Notes under the pieces: generated by a model
What the model was told of the DNA's origin: nothing
Database searches by the model: none
What the model saw: only the letters and a program-made list of their open reading frames with translations
In this document: positions 7,366 through 13,048 of the stretch, piece by piece
Layout: each line of letters begins with the position of its first letter
Position numbering within the stretch: the first letter of the stretch is position 1
Assembly: GCA_938036915.1 (NCBI GenBank)
Contig: CALHVV010000065.1
Coordinates: 1-21,076 of the forward strand
Reading direction: 5' to 3'
DNA length: 21,076 nucleotides
Origin: an uncultured Candidatus Saccharibacteria bacterium
Lineage (GTDB): Bacteria; Patescibacteriota; Saccharimonadia; Saccharimonadales; Saccharimonadaceae
Position numbers and translations under genes: made by a program

Positions 7366-7953
7366 ATGGCAGACAGACCTGCAAATACTACACCTCGCCC
7401 AAATGACCGGCGCAACCAGCGTGGTCGGGGCCGAGGTGGTCGCCGCGATGACCGGCGCAACCAGCGTGATGACACGCCAAAGGAATTTGAAGAAGTTGTT
7501 GTCAATATCGACCGCGTGGCGCGCGTCGTTAAGGGTGGTCGCCGCTTCCGCTTTAAGGCGCTGGTGGTGGTGGGCAACCGCAAGAACAAGGTTGGTGTTG
7601 GTGTGGCGAAGGGGGCCGATGTGCAGACTGCCATTGCTAAGGCAACCTCGGTCGCCAAGAAGCACCTCGTCGTTATTCCGGTGGTGAATGAGACTATCCC
7701 ACACGAGATGGAAGTTAAGCTCAGTGGTGCACGTGTGCTCATCAAGCCAGCTGCGCCTGGTACGGGTATCATCGCTGGTGGTGTGGTGCGTGCCGTCATT
7801 GGTGTGACGGGCATCCGCAACCTGCTCTCGAAGAGCCTGGGCAGCACCAACAAGGTAAACATTGCCTATGCTACAGTAGAAGCTCTGCGCAGCATGGTGC
7901 CGCGTGAGCAGTGGGTTGGTGCCAAGAAGCAGCCCGCAAAGGAGGGCAAGTAG
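7366..7953 (+). CDS. rpsE: 30S ribosomal protein S5 with Arg/Asn-rich N-terminal extension
   Basis: S5 (uS5) is a decoding-fidelity protein of the small subunit. The 195-aa product has the S5 dsRBD (EEVVVNIDRVARVVKGGRRF, about 41-60, then ALVVVGNRKNKVGVGVAKG) and the C-terminal domain with GTGIIAGGVVRAVIGVTGI. The first 38 residues are an unusual basic tail in which DRRNQR occurs twice. It is encoded by a 21-bp perfect direct repeat at 7403-7423 and 7448-7468. The next gene is rplO; rpmD (L30), usual between them, is missing. Confidence 0.97.
   Translation: MADRPANTTPRPNDRRNQRGRGRGGRRDDRRNQRDDTPKEFEEVVVNIDRVARVVKGGRRFRFKALVVVGNRKNKVGVGVAKGADVQTAIAKATSVAKKHLVVIPVVNETIPHEMEVKLSGARVLIKPAAPGTGIIAGGVVRAVIGVTGIRNLLSKSLGSTNKVNIAYATVEALRSMVPREQWVGAKKQPAKEGK
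7403..7468 (+). repeat. 21-bp direct repeat inside rpsE
   Basis: ATGACCGGCGCAACCAGCGT followed by G occurs at 7403-7423 and again at 7448-7468, 45 bp apart, so the duplication keeps the reading frame and doubles a DRRNQR segment of the S5 tail. Confidence 0.9.
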
Positions 7954-8433
7954 ATGAAGTACAACGAACTCCACATCGCAGCCAATAAAGATCGCAAGCG
8001 CGTTGGTCGTGGCATTGCCGCTGGTGGTGGCAAGACCGCTGGCCGTGGTACCAAGGGGCAAAACGCCCGTACTGGTAAGAAGCTGCGCCCAATGTTCCAA
8101 GGTGGGCAGAACGGTATTGCTACAGCAGTGCCAAAGGCGCGCGGCTTTAAGAGCTTGCGTACCCCTGCTCAGGTGGTGTATAGCGATCATCTCAATAGCC
8201 TGTCGGGCACCGTCGATAACTTTGCGCTGTACGAAGCTGGGTTGATTGAGACGCCATTCCACAGTGTGAAGGTAATCACTCGTGGTGAATTGACTGCCAA
8301 GCTTGTGCTCCAGACGCAAGGTGCGTCGAAGAGTGTGGTAGCTGCGCTTGAGGCAGCTGGTGGCTCATTTGAAAAAACCACCACACCGCGTCAGACTTCA
8401 CGCAAGCAAGCTGAGGCAGAGGACGCCGCGTAA
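7954..8433 (+). CDS. rplO: 50S ribosomal protein L15
   Basis: L15 (uL15) is a late-assembling large-subunit protein. The 159-aa product begins MKYNELHIAANKDRKRVGRG and has the Gly-rich segment GKTAGRGTKGQNARTG, the MFQGGQ motif and the C-terminal AALEAAGGSFE. It extends about 15 residues beyond that with a charged tail (TTTPRQTSRKQAEAEDAA). An AAAGGAGGGC SD in the end of rpsE directly precedes the ATG. In most bacteria secY follows; here the operon ends in a terminator. Confidence 0.96.
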   Translation: MKYNELHIAANKDRKRVGRGIAAGGGKTAGRGTKGQNARTGKKLRPMFQGGQNGIATAVPKARGFKSLRTPAQVVYSDHLNSLSGTVDNFALYEAGLIETPFHSVKVITRGELTAKLVLQTQGASKSVVAALEAAGGSFEKTTTPRQTSRKQAEAEDAA

Positions 8434-8457
8434 GAAGCATTTTGCCGACACAACGAC

Positions 8458-8485
8458 AAAGCACCTCTCGTCTAAGAGGTGCTTT
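8458..8485 (+). terminator. hairpin terminator after rplO
   Basis: AAAGCACCTCT (8458-8468) and AGAGGTGCTTT (8475-8485) form a perfect 11-bp stem with a 6-nt loop. The tail is only GTTCC beyond the stem's own TTT, so the U tract is weak, but position and stem strength support termination of the rplF operon. Confidence 0.7.
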
Positions 8486-8503
8486 GTTCCTGAGGAGACG
8501 CCT

Positions 8504-8536
8504 CGTATAGACGCGCGCGTAGAGATCATCTATACG
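8504..8536. repeat. 8-bp inverted repeat between convergent units
   Basis: CGTATAGA (8504-8511) is the reverse complement of TCTATACG (8529-8536), with a 17-nt centre. It lies between the rplO terminator and the terminator of the minus-strand peptide cluster. Role unknown. Confidence 0.5.
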
Positions 8537-8550
8537 CTATAGGATTTGCC

Positions 8551-8579
8551 AAAAAAATAACTACACGCTCTCGGTGTAG
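8551..8579 (-). terminator. intrinsic terminator of the short-peptide cluster
   Basis: Read on the minus strand, CTACAC (8579-8574) pairs with GTGTAG (8566-8561) around a 7-nt loop and is followed by TTATTTTTTT (8560-8551). It overlaps the stop codon end of the 34-aa ORF and closes the cluster. Confidence 0.7.
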
Positions 8580-8665
8580 CTAATCGTAGCCAGGCAAGAA
8601 ACATCATGACGCATGCGCCAGTATTGTACTGGATTAGCGTAACACCAACGATTATACTTGCCCAT
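8561..8665 (-). CDS. 34-aa Trp/Tyr-rich peptide
   Basis: A strong SD (AAGGAG at 8677-8672, 6 nt from the ATG) introduces a 34-codon frame reading MGKYNRWCYANPVQYWRMR, then HDVSCLATISYTESV. It has two Trp, four Tyr and two Cys, with no membrane segment. The PVQYW core resembles PIQYDW in the first MPTGKP peptide upstream, suggesting a common origin or target. The stop TAG coincides with the terminator stem. The 12-bp inverted repeat at 8691-8721 lies just upstream of the SD. Family unknown; the ORF is supported by the SD, the terminator and the company of similar small ORFs. Confidence 0.55.
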   Translation of the reverse strand: MGKYNRWCYANPVQYWRMRHDVSCLATISYTESV

Positions 8666-8690
8666 CCTTGTCTCCTTGTGTGATGTGGTT

Positions 8691-8721
8691 TTTGTTATAG
8701 CTATAATAGAGCTATAACAAA
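8691..8721. repeat. perfect 12-bp inverted repeat, possible operator
   Basis: TTTGTTATAGCT (8691-8702) and AGCTATAACAAA (8710-8721) are perfect reverse complements around ATAATAG. No T tract follows on either strand, so it is not a typical terminator. The arm ends and centre contain a TATAAT (plus, 8702-8707) and TATTAT (minus). It sits just upstream of the SD of the 34-aa peptide, as an operator or an RNA structure controlling that ORF would. Confidence 0.7.
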
Positions 8722-8754
8722 TGTTGTATTAAACGAGCGGTAGCCTAGTGCCAT
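8701..8754 (-). CDS. 17-aa partly hydrophobic peptide ORF (second module)
   Basis: The frame starts 3 nt after the stop of the second MPTGKP peptide and reads MALGYRSFNTTFVIALL. The arrangement copies the first module, where a hydrophobic ORF starts 3 nt after the stop of the first MPTGKP peptide. Its end runs into the 12-bp inverted repeat. There is no independent SD, so expression would depend on reinitiation. The very short length makes this uncertain. Confidence 0.35.
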   Translation of the reverse strand: MALGYRSFNTTFVIALL

Positions 8755-8757
8755 TTA

Positions 8758-8817
8758 TTAGCAAGGGTAAAATGGCCACAAGCCCTTGCCGCATAAAAGA
8801 GGTTTTCCTGTTGGCAT
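8758..8817 (-). CDS. 19-aa peptide, MPTGKP family (second copy)
   Basis: An AAAGGAGG SD on the minus strand (8834-8827) stands 9 nt before the ATG of MPTGKPLLCGKGLWPFYPC. The first six residues and the whole 5' leader are shared with the ORF at 8949-9017: the DNA at 8801-8835 matches 9001-9035 with two mismatches. The variable part is Cys- and aromatic-containing (Cys9 and Cys19 could form a disulfide). Conservation of start region and SD with a divergent C-terminus is what one expects of a family of short peptides with a fixed head. No match to a known family can be claimed. Confidence 0.6.
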   Translation of the reverse strand: MPTGKPLLCGKGLWPFYPC

Positions 8818-8849
8818 AGTATGTTTCCTCCTTTTTCGCTTTTCGTTGC

Positions 8850-8875
8850 AACTCGCTCTCTGAGAGAGATGAGTT
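8850..8875. repeat. hairpin between the two peptide modules
   Basis: AACTC and TCTCT on the left pair with AGAGA and GAGTT on the right around GAG, with a small internal loop. It lies between the first hydrophobic ORF and the SD of the second MPTGKP ORF. No T tract follows, so an RNA processing or stability role is only a guess. Confidence 0.4.
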
Positions 8876-8876
8876 A

Positions 8877-8945
8877 TTATCGCGTATATCCTCCTAGGAA
8901 GGAGTACAGCCCAATAAAGAGGGAGCTATACGCAAGGTACTTCAT
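8877..8945 (-). CDS. 22-aa hydrophobic peptide ORF (first module)
   Basis: The frame begins 3 nt after the stop of the first MPTGKP peptide, with GGTGGTAAGAT just before the ATG as a weak SD. It reads MKYLAYSSLFIGLYSFLGG and ends YTR. The stretch LAYSSLFIGLYSFLGG is long and apolar enough to lie in a membrane. Its tight spacing to the preceding ORF suggests reinitiation, and the same layout is repeated in the second module. Function unknown. Confidence 0.45.
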   Translation of the reverse strand: MKYLAYSSLFIGLYSFLGGYTR

Positions 8946-8948
8946 ATC

Positions 8949-9017
8949 TTACCACCAAGGCACCTTGGGTAGATCCCACCAGCCCCAGTCGTACTGAATT
9001 GGTTTTCCTGTTGGCAT
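8949..9017 (-). CDS. 22-aa Trp-rich peptide, MPTGKP family (first copy)
   Basis: A very strong SD (AAAGGAGG at 9034-9027) stands 9 nt before the ATG. The product starts MPTGKPIQYDWGWWDL and ends KVPWW: five of its 22 residues are Trp. A promoter (TTGCAG, 17 nt, TACACT) ends about 10 nt upstream of the SD, so this is the first gene of the unit. It shares its head and leader with the ORF at 8758-8817. No signal peptide or membrane span. Possible roles, all inferred: secreted signalling or antimicrobial peptide, substrate of a modifying enzyme, or small regulator. Confidence 0.65.
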   Translation of the reverse strand: MPTGKPIQYDWGWWDLPKVPWW

Positions 9018-9042
9018 GGTATATTTCCTCCTTTCTAATCCT

Positions 9043-9071
9043 AGTGTAGCAATAATTTGCTTGCACTGCAA
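9043..9071 (-). promoter_or_regulatory. promoter of the short-peptide cluster
   Basis: On the minus strand, TTGCAG (9071-9066) and TACACT (9048-9043) are 17 nt apart. The -35 end lies in an inverted repeat, ATTTGC (9055-9060) and GCAAAT (9068-9073), which could be an operator. Predicted transcription starts about 19 nt before the first ATG. Confidence 0.6.
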
Positions 9072-9096
9072 ATTTCGTACAATAAACAGAGGTCGC

Positions 9097-9127
9097 AAAA
9101 AGAGCCAGCACTATGCTGGCTCTTTTG
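9097..9127. terminator. bidirectional terminator after the DUF5684-like gene
   Basis: AAAAGAGCCAGCA (9098-9110) and TGCTGGCTCTTTT (9114-9126) form a perfect 13-bp stem with a 3-nt loop. The minus strand has five T at its end, so it ends the minus-strand gene at 9145; it can also act on the plus strand. Confidence 0.85.
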
Positions 9128-9144
9128 TTTGAGATGCTAGATTT

Positions 9145-9615
9145 TTAGGCTTGCGGTGGCTGCTGTGGTGGATAGTATGGTACAGGCTGCGGTGCAACTG
9201 GCCCAAGATACTGGCTAGAGCCAAAGCCGAGCATTGGGTACATAATGACCGGGAAGAATAGCATCAGCACACCAAAGCCAGTTGATTTGCCAAAGGACTT
9301 CGCCAGCTCGAGCGTCGACACAACAGCGACATACAGGTTGACGAAAGGTACAAACAACAGCAACACCCACCACTCAGGCCGACCGATGATCTGCATGAGT
9401 ACAACGGCATTGTAGATAGGGATAAGGGCAGCCCAGCCTGGCTTGCCAGCCTTGGTAAACATCCGCCACATCGAGGCAAGCACGACGGCCATCACAGCAA
9501 AGCTCAGGATGAGCATGATGATGACCATCACCCACATCAGTGGGTCGAGGGGGCTGCTGGCCGCCGTCGTGTACGGTGGGGCTGAAGAATAACTGGAGGA
9601 ATAATCGTATGTCAT
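9145..9615 (-). CDS. DUF5684-like small membrane protein
   Basis: The 156-aa product has a Ser/Tyr/Ala-rich N-terminus, then membrane segments at about residues 27-50, 82-101 and 112-131, and a Pro/Gln-rich tail (PQPVPYYPPQQPPQA). The motif KAGKPGWAALIPIYN (55-69), the EWWVLLLFVP.VN segment and LELAKSFGKSTGFGVLMLFF are the hallmarks of the DUF5684 family. These are small membrane proteins of unknown function, often found near signal peptidases or as stand-alone genes. A GGAG stands 4 nt before the ATG. It is transcribed divergently from the HExxH gene and ends in a strong hairpin. Confidence 0.8.
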   Translation of the reverse strand: MTYDYSSSYSSAPPYTTAASSPLDPLMWVMVIIMLILSFAVMAVVLASMWRMFTKAGKPGWAALIPIYNAVVLMQIIGRPEWWVLLLFVPFVNLYVAVVSTLELAKSFGKSTGFGVLMLFFPVIMYPMLGFGSSQYLGPVAPQPVPYYPPQQPPQA

Positions 9616-9676
9616 ACTACTCCATAATGATCTAAAGTTAATGAATGTAATATATTACAGCAGGCAGGGTGAGGTG

Positions 9677-9705
9677 TGGCAAATGGTAGATAAATGCGGT
9701 ATACT
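9677..9705 (+). promoter_or_regulatory. promoter of a likely leaderless HExxH gene
   Basis: TGGCAA (9677-9682) and TATACT (9700-9705) are 17 nt apart. Only 8 nt separate the -10 box from the ATG at 9714 and there is no SD, so the transcript should begin at or just before the start codon. Confidence 0.55.
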
Positions 9706-9713
9706 GGCATAAT

Positions 9714-10469
9714 ATGACAGAAAAGCACAAGGCGCTGAATAGCTATACAGATGGGATTATGGGCTGGTCGCATGAAGCGCGATACCAGGCTGATGGCATT
9801 GCAGTATCAGCGCACGTAATGCCGGTGTCATTTGAGACAGGGCTCGGCAGGCAGCTACCACCTGATACAGTAGTAGATTATGATTCAACGGTGGTACATG
9901 AAGCAGCGATGGCTGCTGGGGTGCCAATGGATCGGTGGCGCGATGTGAGTATAGTGATTACTCAATCCCAAGACAGCGCACACCTTGCGCCCGGCCTTCA
10001 TGGGTACACAACACCACTGCAGGATGGAGCAGCTATTGCGGTGCGATACAATGCCGCACCAAAGAAAATGACGGAGATTGTAGCTCATGAGTTATATCAT
10101 GCAGGCAAACGCCTTGCTGGTGCACCATCGCCACTTGATTCGCCGTATTATACTATTGGTACAGGTGTAATACGGTGGGCGCAGCGCCATCGCTGGCCTA
10201 TTGCAGTAGGAGCAGCCGGAATGATGATCGCTCAAGAGATGGCTGCGGGGGCTGAGCAGGCGGTACCGCTCGAGACAGTCGCAACGCTTGGCTTATATGG
10301 TGTGATGCTCGCAGGCGGTGGTATCATCCTTGCTGCAGCGGGTAACGTGTGCAACAAAGAAGAATGGCAGGCTCGTCGCGTAGGTCGGCGCTTTCAACAC
10401 CAACGAGGAGAGGCGGCACCGGCTGTGTGGAGTGAGCGCAAGCACCACACGCATGAAGATATTGATTAA
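9714..10469 (+). CDS. HExxH membrane metalloprotease candidate
   Basis: The 251-aa product contains a zinc-metalloprotease motif HELYH (residues 125-129) in the context KMTEIVAHELYHAGKRL. Two hydrophobic segments (about 161-176 and 187-210) follow, then NKEEWQARRVGRRF (214-227), whose Glu216/217 in an E-x2-A-R context is a plausible third zinc ligand. The N-terminal 120 residues form an unrecognised domain with an alpha/beta look. The tail is His-rich (KHHTHEDID). Having two membrane spans between the HExxH and the candidate Glu is unusual. The closest general type is a gluzincin; the family is not identified. The -10 box lies 8 nt before the ATG. Confidence 0.7.
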   Translation: MTEKHKALNSYTDGIMGWSHEARYQADGIAVSAHVMPVSFETGLGRQLPPDTVVDYDSTVVHEAAMAAGVPMDRWRDVSIVITQSQDSAHLAPGLHGYTTPLQDGAAIAVRYNAAPKKMTEIVAHELYHAGKRLAGAPSPLDSPYYTIGTGVIRWAQRHRWPIAVGAAGMMIAQEMAAGAEQAVPLETVATLGLYGVMLAGGGIILAAAGNVCNKEEWQARRVGRRFQHQRGEAAPAVWSERKHHTHEDID

Positions 10470-10701
10470 TATCGATGAATACTATCTTATCTTTCTTTGC
10501 CTCTCTATAATCTTTCCTCTGTTTTTTGCTTCTACATTCGTTTTTTCATCATTTTGCCTCGCTATGAGAAAAGTCTATGATAATAGAGAAAAGACGGCGG
10601 ATAGTAGATTCGCTATAGTGGAAGAAGTAGAGACGACAAACAAGAATAGCAGAGTGAAGCGTTACTGCTCTGCTCCTTGCGCTTTCAGCTCGCGTTCGTA
10701 G
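10453..10701 (+). CDS. possible 82-aa membrane protein overlapping two genes
   Basis: An ATG inside the 3' end of the HExxH gene opens an 82-codon frame (MKILINIDEYYLIFLCLSII onward). It has one long hydrophobic segment (about residues 11-37) and a charged tail. It overlaps the upstream gene by 17 bp and the antisense 3' end of prfA by 40 bp. No SD is close to the ATG, and T-rich DNA easily gives apolar codons. The 192 bp between the flanking genes have no other explanation, so it is listed with low confidence. Confidence 0.25.
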   Translation: MKILINIDEYYLIFLCLSIIFPLFFASTFVFSSFCLAMRKVYDNREKTADSRFAIVEEVETTNKNSRVKRYCSAPCAFSSRS

Positions 10702-11732
10702 CTTTGGAGGCGCTCGATAATGTCGTCGATATCGCCACCGAGGGCAGCGGGGATGTTGCTGCGGCTATAGCGGATGCGGTGGTCGGTGATGCGATCTTGG
10801 GGGAAGTTATAGGTGCGGATCTTTTCGCTGCGATCGCCGGTGCCCACTAGGGCGCGGCGTTCGGCAGTGAGCTTAGCGTTTTCTTCATCAATCTTGCGCT
10901 GGAGGAGGCGAGAGCGTAGGACACTCATAGCTTTCTCACGGTTTTTAATCTGTGACTTCTCATCTTGGTTGGTGACGATCATACCAGTCGGGAGGTGGGT
11001 GATGCGCACGGCTGAGTCGGTTGTATTGACGCTCTGCCCACCGTGGCCGCTTGAGCGGTAGATATCGATGCGGAGGTCATTGGGGTTGATGGTGATGTCT
11101 GTCTCTTCTGCCTCGGGCAAGACTGCCACTGTGGCGGTGCTGGTGTGGATGCGCCCCTGGCTCTCGGTAACGGGCACGCGCTGGACGCGGTGCACACCAC
11201 CCTCGAACTTGAGCTTGGCGTAGGGTGCATCGCCCGAAATCTTGAAGATGACTTCTTTGTACCCACCAGAGTCGTTGGCGGACTCGCTCAGCAGCTCGGT
11301 GCGGTAGCCATGTGCCTCGCACCAGCGCAGATACATGCGGTAGAGCTCGGCCGCAAAGAGCGAGGCTTCATCGCCGCCAGCGCCAGCCCGGATCTCCATG
11401 ATGATATTCTTCTCGTCATTGGGGTCTTTGGGGGTGAGGAGGATGAAGAGTTCGTCGTCGAGCTGGGCAATGGTGGCTTCGTCTTCGGGGATCTCGAGTT
11501 TGGCGAGCTCGGCGAGCTCATCGTTGCCCTGAGCGAGCTGACGCGCCTCAGCCAGTTGCTGCTCCACGGTAGCACGCTTGGTAGCGGTAGCAATGATGGT
11601 CTCAAGCTCCGCAAAGCGCTTATTCTTGGCGGTAAAATCGGGTGCACTATACGCATCGGGCTGGGCAAGAAACTGCTCCAGCGCAGCACGCTCAGCCGTT
11701 AGGGTGGCGATATCGAGAGAAATTTTGGGCAT
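10662..11732 (-). CDS. prfA: peptide chain release factor 1
   Basis: RF1 reads UAG and UAA stop codons and triggers peptide release. The 356-aa product has the family's N-terminal helical domain, the IRAGAGGDEASLFAAELYRMY segment, and the codon-recognition tripeptide PVT (187-189; PxT marks RF1, SPF would mark RF2). The catalytic GGQ loop (SGHGGQSVNTTDSAVR, Gly231-Gln233) follows, with the usual HLPTGM stretch after it. Length is normal. There is no SD; instead an extended -10 box lies 9 nt before the ATG, implying a leaderless message. The gene is alone on the minus strand between unrelated accessory genes. Confidence 0.97.
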   Translation of the reverse strand: MPKISLDIATLTAERAALEQFLAQPDAYSAPDFTAKNKRFAELETIIATATKRATVEQQLAEARQLAQGNDELAELAKLEIPEDEATIAQLDDELFILLTPKDPNDEKNIIMEIRAGAGGDEASLFAAELYRMYLRWCEAHGYRTELLSESANDSGGYKEVIFKISGDAPYAKLKFEGGVHRVQRVPVTESQGRIHTSTATVAVLPEAEETDITINPNDLRIDIYRSSGHGGQSVNTTDSAVRITHLPTGMIVTNQDEKSQIKNREKAMSVLRSRLLQRKIDEENAKLTAERRALVGTGDRSEKIRTYNFPQDRITDHRIRYSRSNIPAALGGDIDDIIERLQSYERELKAQGAEQ

Positions 11733-11741
11733 ATAGTAGTG

Positions 11742-11750
11742 ATTATACCA
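11742..11750 (-). promoter_or_regulatory. extended -10 promoter of prfA, leaderless
   Basis: On the minus strand TGGTATAAT (11750-11742) is a perfect extended -10 element. Nine nt separate it from the ATG, so the transcript should start about 3 nt before the start codon. A 6-bp inverted repeat, AAGTGG (11755-11760) and CCACTT (11769-11774), covers the -35 area. Confidence 0.65.
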
Positions 11751-11850
11751 CGAGAAGTGGCCGTCAGACCACTTAAGTGTATTACTTTTGGCTTCTGATC
11801 TCCCATCAGTTTTAGAAACTTGCCTATAGAGAAGAACATTTCATAATACA

Positions 11851-12852
11851 TTGACAAATCAAGAGAGAGAGAGTACATTAGCTAGTATATTGAGTCAACT
11901 CAAGCGGAACTTTAGCGATATGATAGAAAAAATTAGCAATAGACGTGAGCAGCTACAGCAAAAACCATCTCAAGAGATAATACGTACTCACGAGATATCA
12001 TGGCATGCCCTGCGCGGCTATGACTTTGCCGGGCTCGAATCGATCCTCCAGTACGGCTTAGAGCCTGCTGATAACCAGCAAGATCATTGCGTCTGTTTGT
12101 CTACTGCGCCTGTAGCAGCGTGGTTGGCTGATAGACCAGCTCATTCGTTTTATACTTACACACTGCGGAATGGGATTAGCCTTGCAATTGATACAGGGCA
12201 TAAACGCCCAACGGGCGACTATGGCGGCTTTTTGGACGAGATAAGGGTGAGCCATGTGCAGCCAGATAAAATTGCTGGAATTATGTTGCCAGACCAAGCG
12301 CTGAGCCAACCACTTGTAGATATGACAACCCAGAGTGAGCCCAGGAAACCCCAGCAAGCAGAGAGCTATATTCGTCGTACGGCAAGACATGTGCAAGCCT
12401 TGGGTGCAACGATAGGCGAGGCAGACCAAGCGTATTTGCAAGAAGCTATCGAATTGTCTCGTGATGGAAAGCCTTTTTCTCGTGAGCAGAATGATGCTAT
12501 CCAAGCAATGTTTATGAATTATTACTCGCGATGTTTGGAGCAGTTAGGTTTGGAGCCAACCGTAGGAGAGATAATACAGCTTGTTTTTGCAAGAGCAAAC
12601 AAAACTCTTGATGTTTATGGCTGGACGGAGGAGCAGAAGCAGGAAATTGACCGAAGAAATACTCATGAGTCTGTGAAAAAAGTTGGTGCTTGTGCTTTGG
12701 GTGGTAGCAGTATATTTGGGAGTGACTATGATAGGCTCTCAAGAGCTATTGGAGGACTTGATGAATTAGTAAATTATGGGGAAAACCTAGGACTTACTTC
12801 TAGTGATCTATACTTGTTGCGTCAGCGTCCTGTGAAGAAGCGTCGTCATTGA
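11851..12852 (+). CDS. 333-aa protein with ADP-ribosyltransferase-like N-terminal pattern
   Basis: The start is uncertain: a TTG at 11851 gives 333 aa, while the first ATG (11920) would give 310 aa. Residues 50-148 resemble the ART/2'-phosphotransferase fold: SWHALRGYDFAGLESILQYG (His52 and the helix before the Gly-Leu turn), HCVCLSTAPVAAWLADRP (79-96), strand GISLAIDTG, then GFLDEIRVSHVQPDKIAGIM with candidate acidic residue Glu130. The order H, [S/T] strand, E fits ART-like enzymes in general, but the exact family is not identified. Residues 165-333 are a helical region of unknown role with a KKRRH end. The gene is AT-rich compared with the ribosomal genes and lacks an SD. The stop is TGA. 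Confidence 0.7.
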   Translation: MTNQERESTLASILSQLKRNFSDMIEKISNRREQLQQKPSQEIIRTHEISWHALRGYDFAGLESILQYGLEPADNQQDHCVCLSTAPVAAWLADRPAHSFYTYTLRNGISLAIDTGHKRPTGDYGGFLDEIRVSHVQPDKIAGIMLPDQALSQPLVDMTTQSEPRKPQQAESYIRRTARHVQALGATIGEADQAYLQEAIELSRDGKPFSREQNDAIQAMFMNYYSRCLEQLGLEPTVGEIIQLVFARANKTLDVYGWTEEQKQEIDRRNTHESVKKVGACALGGSSIFGSDYDRLSRAIGGLDELVNYGENLGLTSSDLYLLRQRPVKKRRH

Positions 12853-12995
12853 TTACGCGCGAGCCGCCTGTTGCATTCGCTATTTCATCGTGATACTCCT
12901 GCAGATAGGCAACTACATGCTTGATACGTAGAGGATTAGCTTGGGGAGGCTTATTTCTGTTTGTTAATCTAATAACAGCGGAGAAAAGATGAAAT

Positions 12996-13023
12996 AAAAA
13001 GCACCTTCTCTAGAGAAGGTGCT
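12996..13023 (-). terminator. intrinsic terminator after rpmE
   Basis: AGCACCTTCTCT (13000-13011) and AGAGAAGGTGCT (13012-13023) form a perfect 12-bp palindrome with a tetraloop-sized turn. On the minus strand it is followed by TTTTT, so it ends rpmE transcription. Confidence 0.85.
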
Positions 13024-13048
13024 GTATGCTGAGCCTGCGTATAGGCTG

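Larger units (their letters stand above)
8801..9035 (-). repeat. 35-bp direct repeat covering SD and start of two peptide ORFs
   Basis: Positions 8801-8835 and 9001-9035 are near-identical (two mismatches at the start-codon flank and spacer) and exactly 200 bp apart. Each copy contains the SD, the spacer, the ATG and the codons for MPTGKP. The DNA between and beyond the two copies is not similar. Confidence 0.85.

Noticed and set aside
12808..12990. A minus-strand open frame without a start codon reading NPLRIKHVVAYLQEYHDEI
   Set aside because: It looks protein-like but has no ATG, GTG or TTG start, begins after a stop in the rpmE terminator and overlaps the ART-like gene antisense; could be a remnant, not enough to annotate.
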